Source of the DNA: Lingula anatina
Lineage: Eukaryota; Brachiopoda; Lingulata; Lingulida; Lingulidae
Direction of reading: 5' to 3'
Length of the DNA stretch: 64,000 bases
NCBI RefSeq assembly: GCF_001039355.2
Contig: NW_019775504.1
Span: 113,999-177,998, forward strand
Made by a program: the position numbers and the translations under genes. Shown here one piece after another: positions 39,529 through 52,500 of this stretch. A model generated the notes under the pieces. That model was not told the DNA's origin and did not search any database. It saw nothing but the letters and a program-made list of their open reading frames with translations. Position 1 is the stretch's first letter. Every line of letters begins with the position of its first letter.

Positions 39529-42500
39529 TCAGAATGGAACTTCTTGCTCATGCACAATGATAAGTAACAATAAGTAATTAAAATGATTATTGGATACTTT
39601 CAACCATGATTTGTTAAATGTGTCATGATGCTTTTTTATTTTATATAATTCACAGATGCAGCAATCAGAATAAGATTTTTCATTGTCATTCTCTGACAGT
39701 TAAATTTTTTCAAAAAAGTATTTATATATTGTTTTTCTCTAAAGTTGTGCAATCTGAATAAGATTGATCTTTCAATGTTTTCCACATTTGAATTGTTTCA
39801 TTAAATTCTGTTCATATATTTTCCAGAGGGTGTTTCCTCACATATTGCACTCACAAGTTCAGGTCTGCATTTGGCAAGTCAAAACTTATCCGTGATGGGG
39901 AGAAGGTTCTGGTGGCATTCTCCGGAGGTCAGAGTTCAACAGCATTGTTACACCTAATACAGGAGGTATGAGAACTTTTGGGGATCATTGCAAAACATTT
40001 AAGTTTGTGGAAGACCACAAAATGAAATAAAATAAGATATAAGTAAGATAAGAATAAGTAAAATAAAACAAATTAATCAGCCACACACTACATACTACAT
40101 ACAAATGACAGTTGTTAAAACTGGACCAGGTAACAATTGCTGGTTTTAATGTTTAAATTCAGAATAATTTGTTTTCTTACCATAAGTTTAAACTTGAGGT
40201 TTCTATTAACCAAAAACAACAGTAATGCCAAGAATCTTCATTGTAAGTTTTTCCTTGGAATTCTATAATTTTATTCTTTAAGGGTCTCAGTGAGAGAGCT
40301 CAGAAGAAGCTGAGGTTTATTCCAAGTTTTGTCTTCATTGATGGTAAGTTGCAGATATGATTGTTGCTCTCAGATATAATTATTTTTGGCGAGGGGGGAA
40401 CAATAAAAATATTAAAAAAATTCCAGTCTCCCTTAGACTTTGATCTGGTATTGTTTGTATGGATAAGTTGTTAACAATATTCTTCACTGTTTGCATTCCA
40501 GAGGGAGCAGTTCTTAACCAAACTCAGGAGGAGAGGTCAGAGACGTGCCAGCAGGTGGCGGCACTGTTGCAGCAGTCTGGGTTTCCATGGAACATCATTT
40601 CCTTGGAGAAGGTGTGGAGAAAATCAGTCACTTGCGTAAACCGTTATGTCTCAGCAGTGTGAGAGCAATAAGTCAATTGTTGAAAATGTGACCAAATTAT
40701 CAGATGTGTTTAGAAGACATAAAGTAAAGTTGAAGAAAATTGAGATGATTTATGCAAGGATGGTGAGACTGAATATTTAGTTGTATTGATGTAGCCTTTT
40801 TGAACTCATTGTGGCCTCCAGTTTTATGAACATCAGACCAAGAGATTGTTTTGACTCTTAGACCGAAATTTGTGGTCTGCTTCAATTTTGGATATATCTG
40901 TAGTAGCCTACTTTATCAGAGTGATAATTTGTCTTTAGTATCAGCAATTCCTTTCTTTTTATGAAACTACTGTGATATCTCATTCTAGATCATGCAAGAG
41001 AGCAATTCACTAGAAAAGTTTGAACTCTCTGAACAGTTTGAATCTCTCCATGTCAGTGAGAAGGATCAGGAAGAGTTAAAGTCTCTCTGGAACTCAGTGA
41101 AAACTCTCAGTGCCAAGGAAGAGATGATCAGAACTTTGAGGTGTTTATTTTTATTTAATTTTTTTGGTTCGTTGCATCGAATATTTTGTTTCAAAAATGT
41201 TTGGCTTCATGTGTTTATTTTATCTCATATTCTTTACTAAATCAGGGGCAAAAACAAGATAATGAATTTTTTCTTCCAATGGATTCATTTTCTTTTAATT
41301 TAACAGCATCTCATCGTTTGTTATTTGATATGAACATGTTCTCAATCACTTACCTGAAGCTAGCAAGTTCAAAAACTTTTTTTCTTTACCCAAGATCTAG
41401 GTTACTAGTTTCCATAGCAACAGCAGGGGGATACAGCAAAGTCCTGGTTGGTGACACAGGGACCAAGTTATCAATCCGTCTGCTTTCTGATGTGGCACAG
41501 GGAAGAGGAATGCATCTGCCTTTTGAAACAGTGAGTTTATGCAAGCTTTGTCATTTGATTCCAACAAAAGCAGACTAGAACATTTTGTTTCTGTGATAAA
41601 TTGACCATACACACTTAACTTGCTTCTCCAACAATATAGGGCAGGATGGGATTGTTCATACGTGATTTATCAACTTGAAGGTTTTTCGTAGATAATGTCT
41701 TTTTACTTCCTGACTTTAAGAATGGCTAAGTATTACTTCTTAGTTCAGAATTGTGTTGATTCTGAAATATCACTATTTTTAAGGGTTTTGCAGATTGCAG
41801 GCACCCTGAAATGAAAATAGTAAGACCAGTGAGGTGAGAGTTAGTTTTCAGATTTTTTATACCTGTGGAAGTTTTGCATGACCTTAAAATAACCCAGCAG
41901 ATAAAAAAAGCTAAATTGCTTATGATTCTCAGAATTCCTTTACCATATTGAATTTATTTAATAAGACATTATTTTTTAAGTGTTTCAAATATGAAAAATT
42001 TAGGTATGTAGAAAAAAAGTGAATATTATTAACAGAAGTTTAAGAGATCAATGTTGAAAATAATGATGTAAATAATTGTATAATTTTGTTACAATTATCA
42101 TAATATTTTTCAGAGATTTTACTGCCAAGGAGGTAGCCATGTATAATGCCTTCCATAATCTTCAGCCTCTAGTTTTACCTGCTTTAACTACAAAGGTAAA
42201 ATGTCCATCAGATATTTATCAGTATGTTTAATTTATTTCAAATTGATCATTGAAATGTATTGTTTGAGCACAATAAGTGAATAGATGTGTAGATAGTCTA
42301 AAAGATAAATAAAAATAGATAAATAACAAGACAAATCAAAGTGAAGAAATATAGAAAAGAATAGGAGTAAATAATAACTATATGATAACTAAAGACAGAA
42401 TAAAAAGGAAAAATATGGATGAAACCTCTGTGATTTCATTATCTCAGCTCAGATTATATTTCTGTGATCATTGTATTTCATGAGGCTCAGTGTGATATTT

Positions 42501-44484
42501 GATTATTCTGTTCCTAGGCAGCATCCAATGCCAGCATAGAGAGACTGACGGAGACATTTGTGACAGGTCTACAGGCTGACTTTCCTTCCACAGTTAGCAC
42601 CATATTCAGGTACTACTATTATGTTGAAGGTCTCCTTTGTTTCTGCTTTTGTATTTTTTAGCACATTTGTCCTTTTAACTTTTTTCTAAAGATGGTGGAG
42701 CAATGTTAATATTTTTCAGAATAGTTTTGTTACATTTAGGATTCCTTATGTTAAATCTCAGGAATGAGTTGTTATGGCAATGGATGTCTGATGTCATGGT
42801 AATGGATAACTGTTGCCATGGTAATGGGTATGTGTTGCCATAGTTATGAATAACTATTACATGTACCCTTATGGAAATAGATATGTTGTCATGATTGAAG
42901 ATTAACAATTAATTAACCTCAGGTTTTCTGGTAAATACTATCAGTACACTAAATCGTAACAGATATAGTGTTGTCATATTATATTTATGAATATATATAT
43001 TTTTTAATTGAGTTAATTGCCAGTTGAAATTATATTGATGAATTAATGGTGTTAATTGTATTCTCTGTTAGGACGGGAGAGAAGTTATCAGTAGAAGACA
43101 TGGACAGTGAAGTGGATAGGTGTCAGTTTTGTCAGGTAGTAATATTTTGATATTCAAGGAATGACTTGTCAACAATAAAATTGATTTATTTCATTATTAT
43201 TATTTTATTGTTGTTGTAGATGTTGTTGTTATAATTATGAAAATTTGAGAAGATCAAAGTTCATGAAATCCAATCGGTATCTATTGGAAGCAAGCAGGAA
43301 GTAGCTTAATATATTAAATGAAAAATTATTTTTAATGTACAGAAATGGATATCATTACTAATCAGCTGACTTGTTTGCTGTTTCAGGCCCCTTTGGATAC
43401 AAATGTCCCAGCATCGTCTGCATTAAATGCCACACTGTTCTCACAAAGCCTCTCTCAGAAGTCGTCCACCTCCACAATAGGTGGAGCCAGTAACTGTGAT
43501 AAGACAGATTCATGTTGTGGAGAAGGTGACGGCAGCTGCCAGACACAGAAGGACTTCAGGTGAAGATATTTATTTTTATTCTTTATTACAGACAAATATT
43601 TGGCAATAACTTTGAATTGGAATGAGCCCGTGGTCATTTTAATTTGTAGATGAAATGACATGGGAAGTTATCTCTTTTGCAGATAATTGGTAATTCTCAG
43701 TAATCAAAAAAGCCAAAAATTGGATATTTTTTTAAAATGTGATCAATTTATTATGATTGTAGTATACAAAGAATGGGATTTAGTTTTAAATGATGTTCAT
43801 ACTATATCATTATGTAAATTTTGTACTTTTTTTAAAAAAATTCAGATTAACTAAAGAAGATTTGGCTGATGTCCTTTGCTATGGATGTCGACTTGTTATT
43901 AAGGACATGGTAAGAGTTTTCGTCACTGAAATTGGTTTATGGTATTAATTTATGGTAACAAATACCTTGATCTTTTTTTGTGACATTAATTGGTCCATTT
44001 AGAAATTTTATATCATAATACTAAGTGCTTCCAAAGATTGTTGACAAGTTCTCGCCTATTTATAATCTGATAAAAAAAGTCAGTTGAATTTTCATTTAAT
44101 ATTATTAGGCACCTCATACTTGGTGCATGCTGCATTTTGAAATAATGTCAGATGTGAATATATTTCTTTTTTTGCAGAACTCTGTAGATGACCTTCTTCC
44201 AGCAAATGTTTTACAATCTGCTGCAGCTGCAGTAAGAAGGTACATTGATTTTTAAAGACTGATTAAAATTTTTTTAAAAAGAACTTTGGTAATTGAAATG
44301 TACACAATATTATCAAACATGGTGCAAGAATGTGTCAGTTAGATAAGTCATTGGTCATAAGTCATTGGTATCCATACTTTTCTACACATTTTGATATGTA
44401 TTATATCAATAATCAGCAATTTTCATAAAACATTGTAGGAAGAAGATGAAAGATGAAATACAAGATTTTCTTCTTCCAAGCTGA
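38879..44484 (+). CDS. CTU2: Cytoplasmic tRNA 2-thiolation protein 2 (CTU2/NCS2)
   Basis: Fifteen coding exons: 38879-38943, 39359-39433, 39827-39965, 40283-40343, 40502-40611, 40989-41140, 41395-41530, 41784-41833, 42114-42195, 42518-42609, 43072-43135, 43387-43559, 43846-43909, 44178-44239, 44439-44484. They total 1371 nt, 456 aa, and all phases agree. CTU2 works with CTU1 in the URM1 pathway to thiolate wobble U34 of Lys, Glu and Gln tRNAs in the cytosol. Visible: CxxC pairs C28/C31 and C46/C49; the PP-loop-like VAFSGGQSS (residues 76-84); IDEGAVLNQTQEERS; GYSKVLVGDTGTKLSIRL; FPSTVSTIFRTGEKL; and C-terminal CxxC pairs 338/341 (CQFC) and 411/414 (CYGC). The vertebrate protein is somewhat longer, mainly through inserts. 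The start sits in a second exon after a probable 5' UTR intron. Confidence 0.95.
39256..39309. repeat. ATT microsatellite
   Basis: About 17 tandem ATT units in CTU2 intron 1, 50 bp before the next exon. Confidence 0.95.
39476..39526. repeat. AC microsatellite
   Basis: About 25 AC units in CTU2 intron 2. Confidence 0.95.
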
Positions 44485-44997
44485 TGCAGCAGTTTTGCTT
44501 CTTAGGCAATTAAAAAGCACAGACAAGTGATTTAAATTAATGTAAGAGAAATCTAAGCAGATGAAGTAGTTTCTTCATTTTTAAGTGTGGAGAAAAAATG
44601 CTGGTCACCAGCATTTGAACACTGCCGGAGGCCATTTTCACATTGAGTGGAGTACTTAAATGGAAGGATCCACTTTAATAGACTGTCCACAATTAAACTT
44701 CTTGATGTTTAATTCATAAAGCCCAAGTAAGTGTACACCTTAGTGGATACAGGGGGTTTCAAAAAGTTGAACTTGTACTACAAGTCTAGTTATCAGTGGG
44801 TCAATTCAAATACTGACAGATAACCATTTGTTTTTAACATGTATAACAATATGACAACATATAATACAGGCTAGGTTCAATTTTGTAGTAGATTTTTAAA
44901 TAAAAACATGTAATGCTTCTGAAATGTATTTTTGCACAAACTGGATCAGGATTTTCAAATGAGATTGTACAAAATGGTTGTAGTACAATTTGTATTT

Positions 44998-45003
44998 AAT
45001 AAA
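44998..45003 (+). terminator. Candidate CTU2 polyadenylation signal
   Basis: A canonical AATAAA about 510 bp past the CTU2 stop codon, followed by a T-rich stretch (TTATTTTTTCCTTTG), as expected for a cleavage region. Unproven without transcripts. Confidence 0.45.
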
Positions 45004-45009
45004 TTATTT

Positions 45010-47024
45010 TTTCCTTTGTACATGCTTTGTAGCTTTCTAATTTAACCAGGGTACACTTGATGTGTTGAAAAGGGCATTTTCTGATTCCTTACAAAACAAA
45101 AGAGTGAAATAATCTCCAAGTTTCTTTTATTACAAATATACTTCTTTCTTACAACAGAAGGCTAATTTTCTTTGGCCATATTACCCGTTGATAGATTTCC
45201 TTTGCTTCAGTAAATATCATAGTCAAGTCACCATAATTGTCAACTGGGACAAGTCACACAGGAGAACTTGAGACCGAAAGTTGGTCTTAACTTGAATAAA
45301 TAATTTGGTCTATTTTGATTCCAGGTAAATAGTCAGTAGTCCACTTGAATAAAGTGACTTTTTGTTAAAAACTGGCACAATACAACCTGCAGGCGGGAGA
45401 CTACTGGATCAAAGCCCACTAAAATTTTGACCAGTTGACAGCAACTTAGGGTCTCTAGGCATTTTGTGAAATCTACCTATACATGATCAAAATGACTGAA
45501 TATACTTGTGGGATATCTGCATGGTTTAGGCACCTCAGAAAGGAGAGCTTTCCACAATGATTAAATTACATTATTGCTTATAATAGAGACAAACACAATA
45601 ACCCCTATATAAATGTCTACATTTCTGAACTGTCTCATAACTGGAGAAATCTTTCAAAGGGAGACAAATTCTCTGCCCTACATACAAGCTGTAGCTCAAG
45701 CTTCAAAAGCTGTGTGCCAGCTTCCTCATACATTAAAATTTTCTGATATGCTTGCTTATCAGATAATTTGTATACGTGGAGAATTGACAATGAAGACGCT
45801 GGTAAACATCAGAAATGAAGCTCAGGAAAAGTTACCCATGGCTATAGAAAAAAGTTTATCCTTTAAGTAAAAAACAACAAAAAAGGATTTTCTTTATCCA
45901 TAAGCTGACTAATTTTGTTCTAGGTAATAACACGATGAATAAATGTCATTCCAAATCAGCACTCTGACTCCAAAATAAATAGTAGAGAATGTGTTCACAA
46001 ACATCACCTGTGTAGTAGTGTCTTGAAGAACAGTTTCTTCACTGTCATTAGGTGAAAAGAAAAATTGACACTGCAATCATTAAGAAATGTTCAAACTGGG
46101 AAACAGAAAAAATAATTATTTCTACAGAAAAATATGTCTAAAGATGGAGACAGCTGTTCTTGAAGTTTCATTCAAAACTCACATTTTGTAAAGTGACCAG
46201 AAAATAGGATTAACAATACATAAATAACTTGATAATATTCTATAAAACTTTACTACCAAATATTACTCCAATTACATTGTCTTGGGTATATAACAAATTA
46301 ATCAGCGACTAGTTTATACAACAATGAATGAGATATTATAACATCTTGATAATATTCTATAAATCTTATTACCAAATATTACTTCAATTACATTGTCTTG
46401 GGTATATAATAAATTAATCAGCGACTAGTTTATGGAACAATGAACGAGACATAATTGTGCAAAAATATGGGAAATGAAGTCATCAGCGTGACAAAAGCAT
46501 AACAAGCCCTGCTTAATATATATAATAAATATTATAAATTATAGACAATGTTGCATATTTGACACCATTTGTCACTGTCAGCATGAATACTGTGATAAAT
46601 TTCACAAAAGCTAAATAAGAGCACACAAAATGTGGGAACCATTTCCAAACATGCTGAGTACACAAAAATAAAGCTTCAGTCCATTTACTGTAATTCTCAA
46701 TGAAGATGTTATTGCATTTAGAAAAAACCCTGAGCAAAAAATAACAAAGTAAATAAGGAAGTCACATTTGATTACTGCACTTCCTCATTATGAACATCTT
46801 CCCCTGTTAAATATCATGATCAACCTGACTTTTTCTTACAAACAGTATTGTCCAGAAGTAACTAATAATAGCACAGCAGATGAGTGACTTTCAATATCTG
46901 ACTAGCCCTTGGCATAACCCCCCTTCCCCCTTCTAGTAATCTTTGAAAACTTCAGTAAAATAAATCTAGAAATTTGAGACTAAATTTTTCTTTCCAATAA
47001 TTTAATATAATATATTGAGACAGC
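45010..47024. other. CTU2-AOAH tail-to-tail intergenic region
   Basis: AT-rich sequence with a two-copy tandem duplication (46226-46457). An 85-codon plus-strand frame at 45613 has no recognisable motif, no flanking splice sites and no clear promoter; I do not call it. No RNA gene seen. Confidence 0.5.
46226..46457. repeat. Two-copy tandem duplication, period about 116 bp
   Basis: Copies share ATTACATTGTCTTGGGTATA and AATCAGCGACTAGTTTAT, with scattered substitutions, so the duplication is older than the one at 12066. Confidence 0.85.
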
Positions 47025-47641
47025 TTAGTACCCTCCTTGGTCTTTGAATATTTTGAGTATCTCCTCATTATGTGGATTTTCCTTTCCTAGGAATCCAGGG
47101 AGGTTCCTCTCCAGGTAGTCCCACACGATGTCTGAGAACATGGCATTTGCCATCTGGAAATACAGAAAATCACATTATATTTCATGTTTAATTATATCAT
47201 ATTATTTATGTGTATTGTTATAGGCCCCATTCAGAATAGGGGAATAACTAGTCTGAGGGTCAAATATGGCTGACCCACTTGAATACTTCCCCACGGAGAA
47301 TCTATTTAGCGTCTATTAGTGGATTAGACAGCAAGCTTTGTAGTAGATCACCGTAGTTGACCCCTGTTCTAAATGGGGCCATATTCTATCATATATCATT
47401 TTATACCTTGTTTGGGTGGAAGCCAACGGCTGGTTCAGCAAGTCACCAGCTGCCAGTGCCACATTACATTATGCTGTGTTGCATTAGGTTATAATACATT
47501 AAATACAGCATTTAATTTACCTGGTTTGGGTGGAAGCCATCTACTGGTTCAATCAGCTGCCAGCCAGTGCCAGGACCATGTGTTTTCTCCCATTCAACAA
47601 ACACTAGAATCAGCAATACATTTTACTTTCATCCAAAATAT

Positions 47642-47688
<47 letters not shown>

Positions 47689-49491
47689 TTATTATTATTG
47701 TACTATTTCAATACATGTTGGAAGGCAACTTCAAAAGTTTTCAAACGGTAGATTTTAACCAAATAATTTACAAAAAAAAGATCAGTGGTGTGCCCATTTA
47801 TAAAATAAGTATAAAATTTTATGACAATATATTTGTATGAAACACACGCGCATGGTTTCACACACCCACTCACACACTCACAAATAAAATAATTAATAAT
47901 AATAATTTAAAACTTATTCTGGCCAATGGGGCAGTCCATATATATTATAACCAATATCGCACACACGCAAACACTCACACACACATGCATGCACGCACAC
48001 ACACACACACACACCAGTAACTTACACTGGCCAATGGGACAGTCTATATAACCAATATCAAAGTTGGGGTAAGTGTGGTTGTATTGCTTAGCCATATCCT
48101 TCATCACCTGACTCAGCTCCTTGGATCTCTGGAGGAAATAAAATCATTTAAACCGTCACAGTTACTTTACATAAACATCATTTTAACCTTCATGTACATC
48201 TTTTTGGTTTCGTAATATTAGAACAGTCTAACCAGTTGTGGTAGATAAAACTTCAATGATGGAAAATTATATTCAGTCAGTCCAAGGGTCTGGTAACAAT
48301 TTTTAAGAGCTGCCATTTTTTCAACGCACAGTCCAGCCAAAGTTCTTCAGTCAGGCAAGTTTTTATAAATGCCTCTCCGAATGTCCAACTGTTAAAAATT
48401 TTATCATATCTGGTCATTTACTCATAAAACTATTCCAACTACCTGTTAAATTGAATGCTAGTATTTCTTGCACTACCATCTTTCCCTTCCTTATAGCCAA
48501 AACAGTGGTGTTGATTTTCACCAGTAGCCACTGACCCAGATGTAGTACTGCCAGCAAATATCACTGGAAAATATTTTTAGCTTTAGTTCAGCAAAATCTT
48601 CTTAACTTACCTGAGATGTCAGATCTCTTAATGTGGAGTTGGTGCTCAACCAGCCCTGACATGGTGTCACCTGGAGATAATATGTGTAATAGCATTAGTC
48701 TCTGCAGTGTGTTAGGTGTGACAGTGAGTTAGGTGTGACAGTGTGTTAGATGTGACAGTGTGTTAGGTGTGACGGTGTGTTAGCTGTGATAGTGTCAAGT
48801 TTCCTTTGTTCTTATCAGTGTCTGTGATGTAACGATGTCGTAGCTTATAAAAATGCTGGCTGTTATCATAACTTTTATAACTATGTTGAATAATTATGCT
48901 CTCATTGCTGATTGTATCAGATTTAGGAAACAATGTCATTGTCAAAAATTGTGTTTTCTTTTGACCTTATTTGTTTGGTTCCTTGCCAGCAAACATGCAT
49001 GCATATGTTGCTTGCAGGTGCAAGAGAGAGGATTACCTCCGGGTCAGCTCCATTACTCAAACACTAACCCCAAAAGAATATTAACAGTATTCACACACAT
49101 GCACATGTGCACGTGCGTGTATACAGCTTACCTGTAAACATGAGAACCACTTATAGAGATCTGGATACGTGACATCCTTTTTGTACTGTCCTATAGGGTG
49201 GTAACGCTCGTGGAGATATTTGTACAAAAACCTGCCGTCAGCCATTCCTATCATCAGGAGGTGGCTGCCTTTTGGAAGCTGAGAAGCCTGCAAGTAGAAA
49301 GATCATATTAACTGTAATGGTCACTTTAGTAAGGATATCTCTGAAACAACAGAAAAGATTAGCACGGCATATTTCATTGTTTATTTCAACACTGTACAGA
49401 CATGATACTACTGTGGTGTCTGTCCTTACCCAAAATTATTTGATCTTTACACACACACACACACACACATGCACGCACGCACGCATGCACG

Positions 49492-49530
<39 letters not shown>

Positions 49531-52500
49531 TATAAAACTTTTAACATACACCCAACTTTTAAAATAAAACTTTTGAACAGGTTTTCATATACTTGTATTA
49601 TATATCACCTCTATTTGTAGATAAATTTTTGTCAATATGAAACTGGTTTATCACAATAGAAGCATGTACATGACGAATATTTTGTATAAAGAAATAAGCA
49701 GCTACTGTAATATATCTGATATTATAAATTAAAACTAGAGGATCAGAGAGGCGATACCGCCTCCGAATATTGTACCACCAGCTGGAGTAAGCGCATTCGT
49801 ATAGACCCCCACATACACAAAATAAGGGACACAGCCACCAGTCTTGTGCTTGACAAGCTGTAAAAATGCAATCAACAAGAATTTGCAAAATATGCAAAAA
49901 ATATATATAACTAAAAATGGTACAATCAAAGTTTAGTTCATCGTAAGGTAGGTCAAAGGTCAATTTCAAGGTCACAGTAAGATTGCCAGTATATGACTTC
50001 CTATTCAACTTCAATAGTAACTATGGACCTATCTCTGCCAGGTTTGGAGTTATAAGAGAAAGAAATAAGCAGAGTTCAGTTCATGATTATAAGTAGGTCA
50101 AAGGTTAATTTCAAGGTCTCAGTAAGATTGCCAGTATATGACTTCCCATTCAAGTTCAATAGTAACTATGGACCTATCTCTGCCAGGTTTGGAGTTAAAA
50201 GAGAAAGAAATAAGCAGAGTTCAGTTCATGATTATAAGTAGGTCAAAGGTTAATTTCAAGGTCTCAGTAAGATTGCCAGTATATGACTTCCCATTCAAGT
50301 TCAATAGTAACTATGGACCTATCTCTGCCAGTTTTGGAGATAAAAGGGAAGCAAAATTTGCAAAGTTTAGTTCATGGTGAAAAGTAGGTCAAAGGTCAAT
50401 TTCAAGGTCACAGTAAGATTGCCAGTATATGACTTCNGGCCCTTACCGTCTAGGAGGAGAAGCGGTAACGGTGAGATGGCGGCGGAGCCAGAGGAGCCGG
50501 CGGAGCCGCAGGAGCCGGCGGAGCCGCAGGAGCCGGCGGAACATGCGGGTCGGGACTAAAACCATGTGTACCGCCAGCGCCTACGCTGGTGGTACAATAA
50601 AGTTCTAAGTTGGGAAGTCTTAGCTAATTCATTTTACTTACGAGATAGTGCAGTGTGCCGTTAATGTTTTTTTGCATATCTTCAGTTGTTGTCATGTGCT
50701 TTAATGTGTCTGGATAACTGTTTAAAGCAACAAAGTTTATCAAAAATGTTCATAAAGCACAGGTTGGCAATGATTACATGTAAAATGTTTACAAATTAAA
50801 ACATTAAAAAAATGGCAAATTGTCAAAGGTCTGGCTCAATACAAACAAAATAACACCAACAACAGCAAACTTTAAAAAAATTAATAATACATAAAGATAA
50901 TGATTGTGAAAATAAAAAAATATTAAATACAAAAGTAAGCCAAGACTAAGGAATGCTCTGGGTATGTTAATTCAAAATAAATACAGTGCACGAAATTTAA
51001 GACAAAAGCAAACCAATATCATGCATCTTTGGCAAAACTTACTGGTTGCAAACGTCGTTCCCTACCAATTCTAATATTACAAGTGCAGGTTGATCTCTCT
51101 GTATATGACGCTTGAATCTGTGGATAAAGAAAGTGAAACATATAACCGCATTACACTTTATTTTACTATTGGAGTATTTGATAAAACCATTCATACAATT
51201 TTATCTCTCCAATGTCTCTTTTATCAATAAAATATGTGGAAATGCCAAGCACATTTTATTCAAATGATCGTTTATCAATTTAAAAGACTAATCAAACAGA
51301 TAATATGACGGATTCTAATCTAAGCAAAACATGATTAAGATTTCAAACTAAAAAAGACAAATGTTGCTGTAGATCATATTTTTTCTCACCTTTTTTGATA
51401 TTTTTGAAGATCAAATGAATTAGCACCTAGAATTAATCAAAAATTAAAAACAAATTTCATAAATTTGATGACATATTTTGAAGCCTACTATTTCATTTGA
51501 CTGTACATTTGATTGTTCATTAAAAATAGCAATCAGGTAAAGGAAAGAACGCTTATAAATGTTCAAAATATTAATTTATACTTCCAAATTGCAAATGGAA
51601 GCCTTTTAAGAGAAACTAAAACAACCCAAAATCACAAATAACAGAATATGATAAAGATTAACAAAAAAAGCAAAAGAATTACTAAATATAATTACAGAAT
51701 AAGTAAATACACACATATATAACTGTAAGAGAGATATGGAGCAAGAGAGAGAGGAGAGGAAACAGAGAGAAAGAGAAAGAATCCTAAATAAAGAGAGTTT
51801 CACTTTACCATTGACGGCCAGGTTATTGTAGTCCCTGTGATTGCACCTGTTGCGTAATTTAAGACGGTGATATACAGACCGTGTGGGACCAGATATGATA
51901 GGCCAGCTGATGTTCTTGTACCCTGAATTCAAGTGATGCATAAGAACATATTTAACAGACTGTGCCAGTGTAGAAGATGTAAAAGTGTGGTAGGTGTGGA
52001 AGTGTGTTGGGTGTGATAGTATTGACACTTGACAGGTGGACAGTGCACTGATGTGCCGGCGTGAAACATGCATCTCAGATGTACCACTGTCTTAGATATG
52101 ACAATGTGTTACATATGACAGTTTGCAGATTGTGACAGTATTTAAGATAAAACAATGAAACAGAATTAAAATGTGCTACAAATCCCAGTGTGTTAGGTGT
52201 GACACTGGGGACAGTCACAGCAGCATTAGAGGAGACAGACTGTCCAAGTGACGTAAGTGACATCACTCACCAGTTGAAGTGAATGTATTTGGTATATTGT
52301 GTTAGAGAAGACAGACTGTCACAATGCCATCACTCATCAGTGGAAATGCTGCTGTATTTGGTATCATATTGTGTTAGATGTGACAGTGTGTTAGAGAAGA
52401 CAGACTGTCACAATCCCATTACTCACCAGTGGAAGCAGACAGCTGAGGCCAGTCCCCCTCATTTTCTATCACAAAGCTCAAGTTGGCAAATGTGTCCTTG

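Noticed and set aside
45613-45870. 85-codon open frame between CTU2 and AOAH
   Set aside because: No recognisable motif and no promoter or splice signals; length is within chance for this composition.
47373-47840. 155-codon plus-strand frame overlapping AOAH exon 17
   Set aside because: It is antisense to a real exon and runs through a TTTA microsatellite, giving a repeated LFIY peptide.
49440-49535. CRISPR-like or regulatory array of AC repeats
   Set aside because: Simple dinucleotide microsatellite; no spacers, and CRISPR is not expected in an animal genome.
50476-50559. Glu-Pro-Ala repeat peptide after the N at 50437
   Set aside because: Short simple-repeat translation next to an assembly join, with no splice sites linking it to AOAH.
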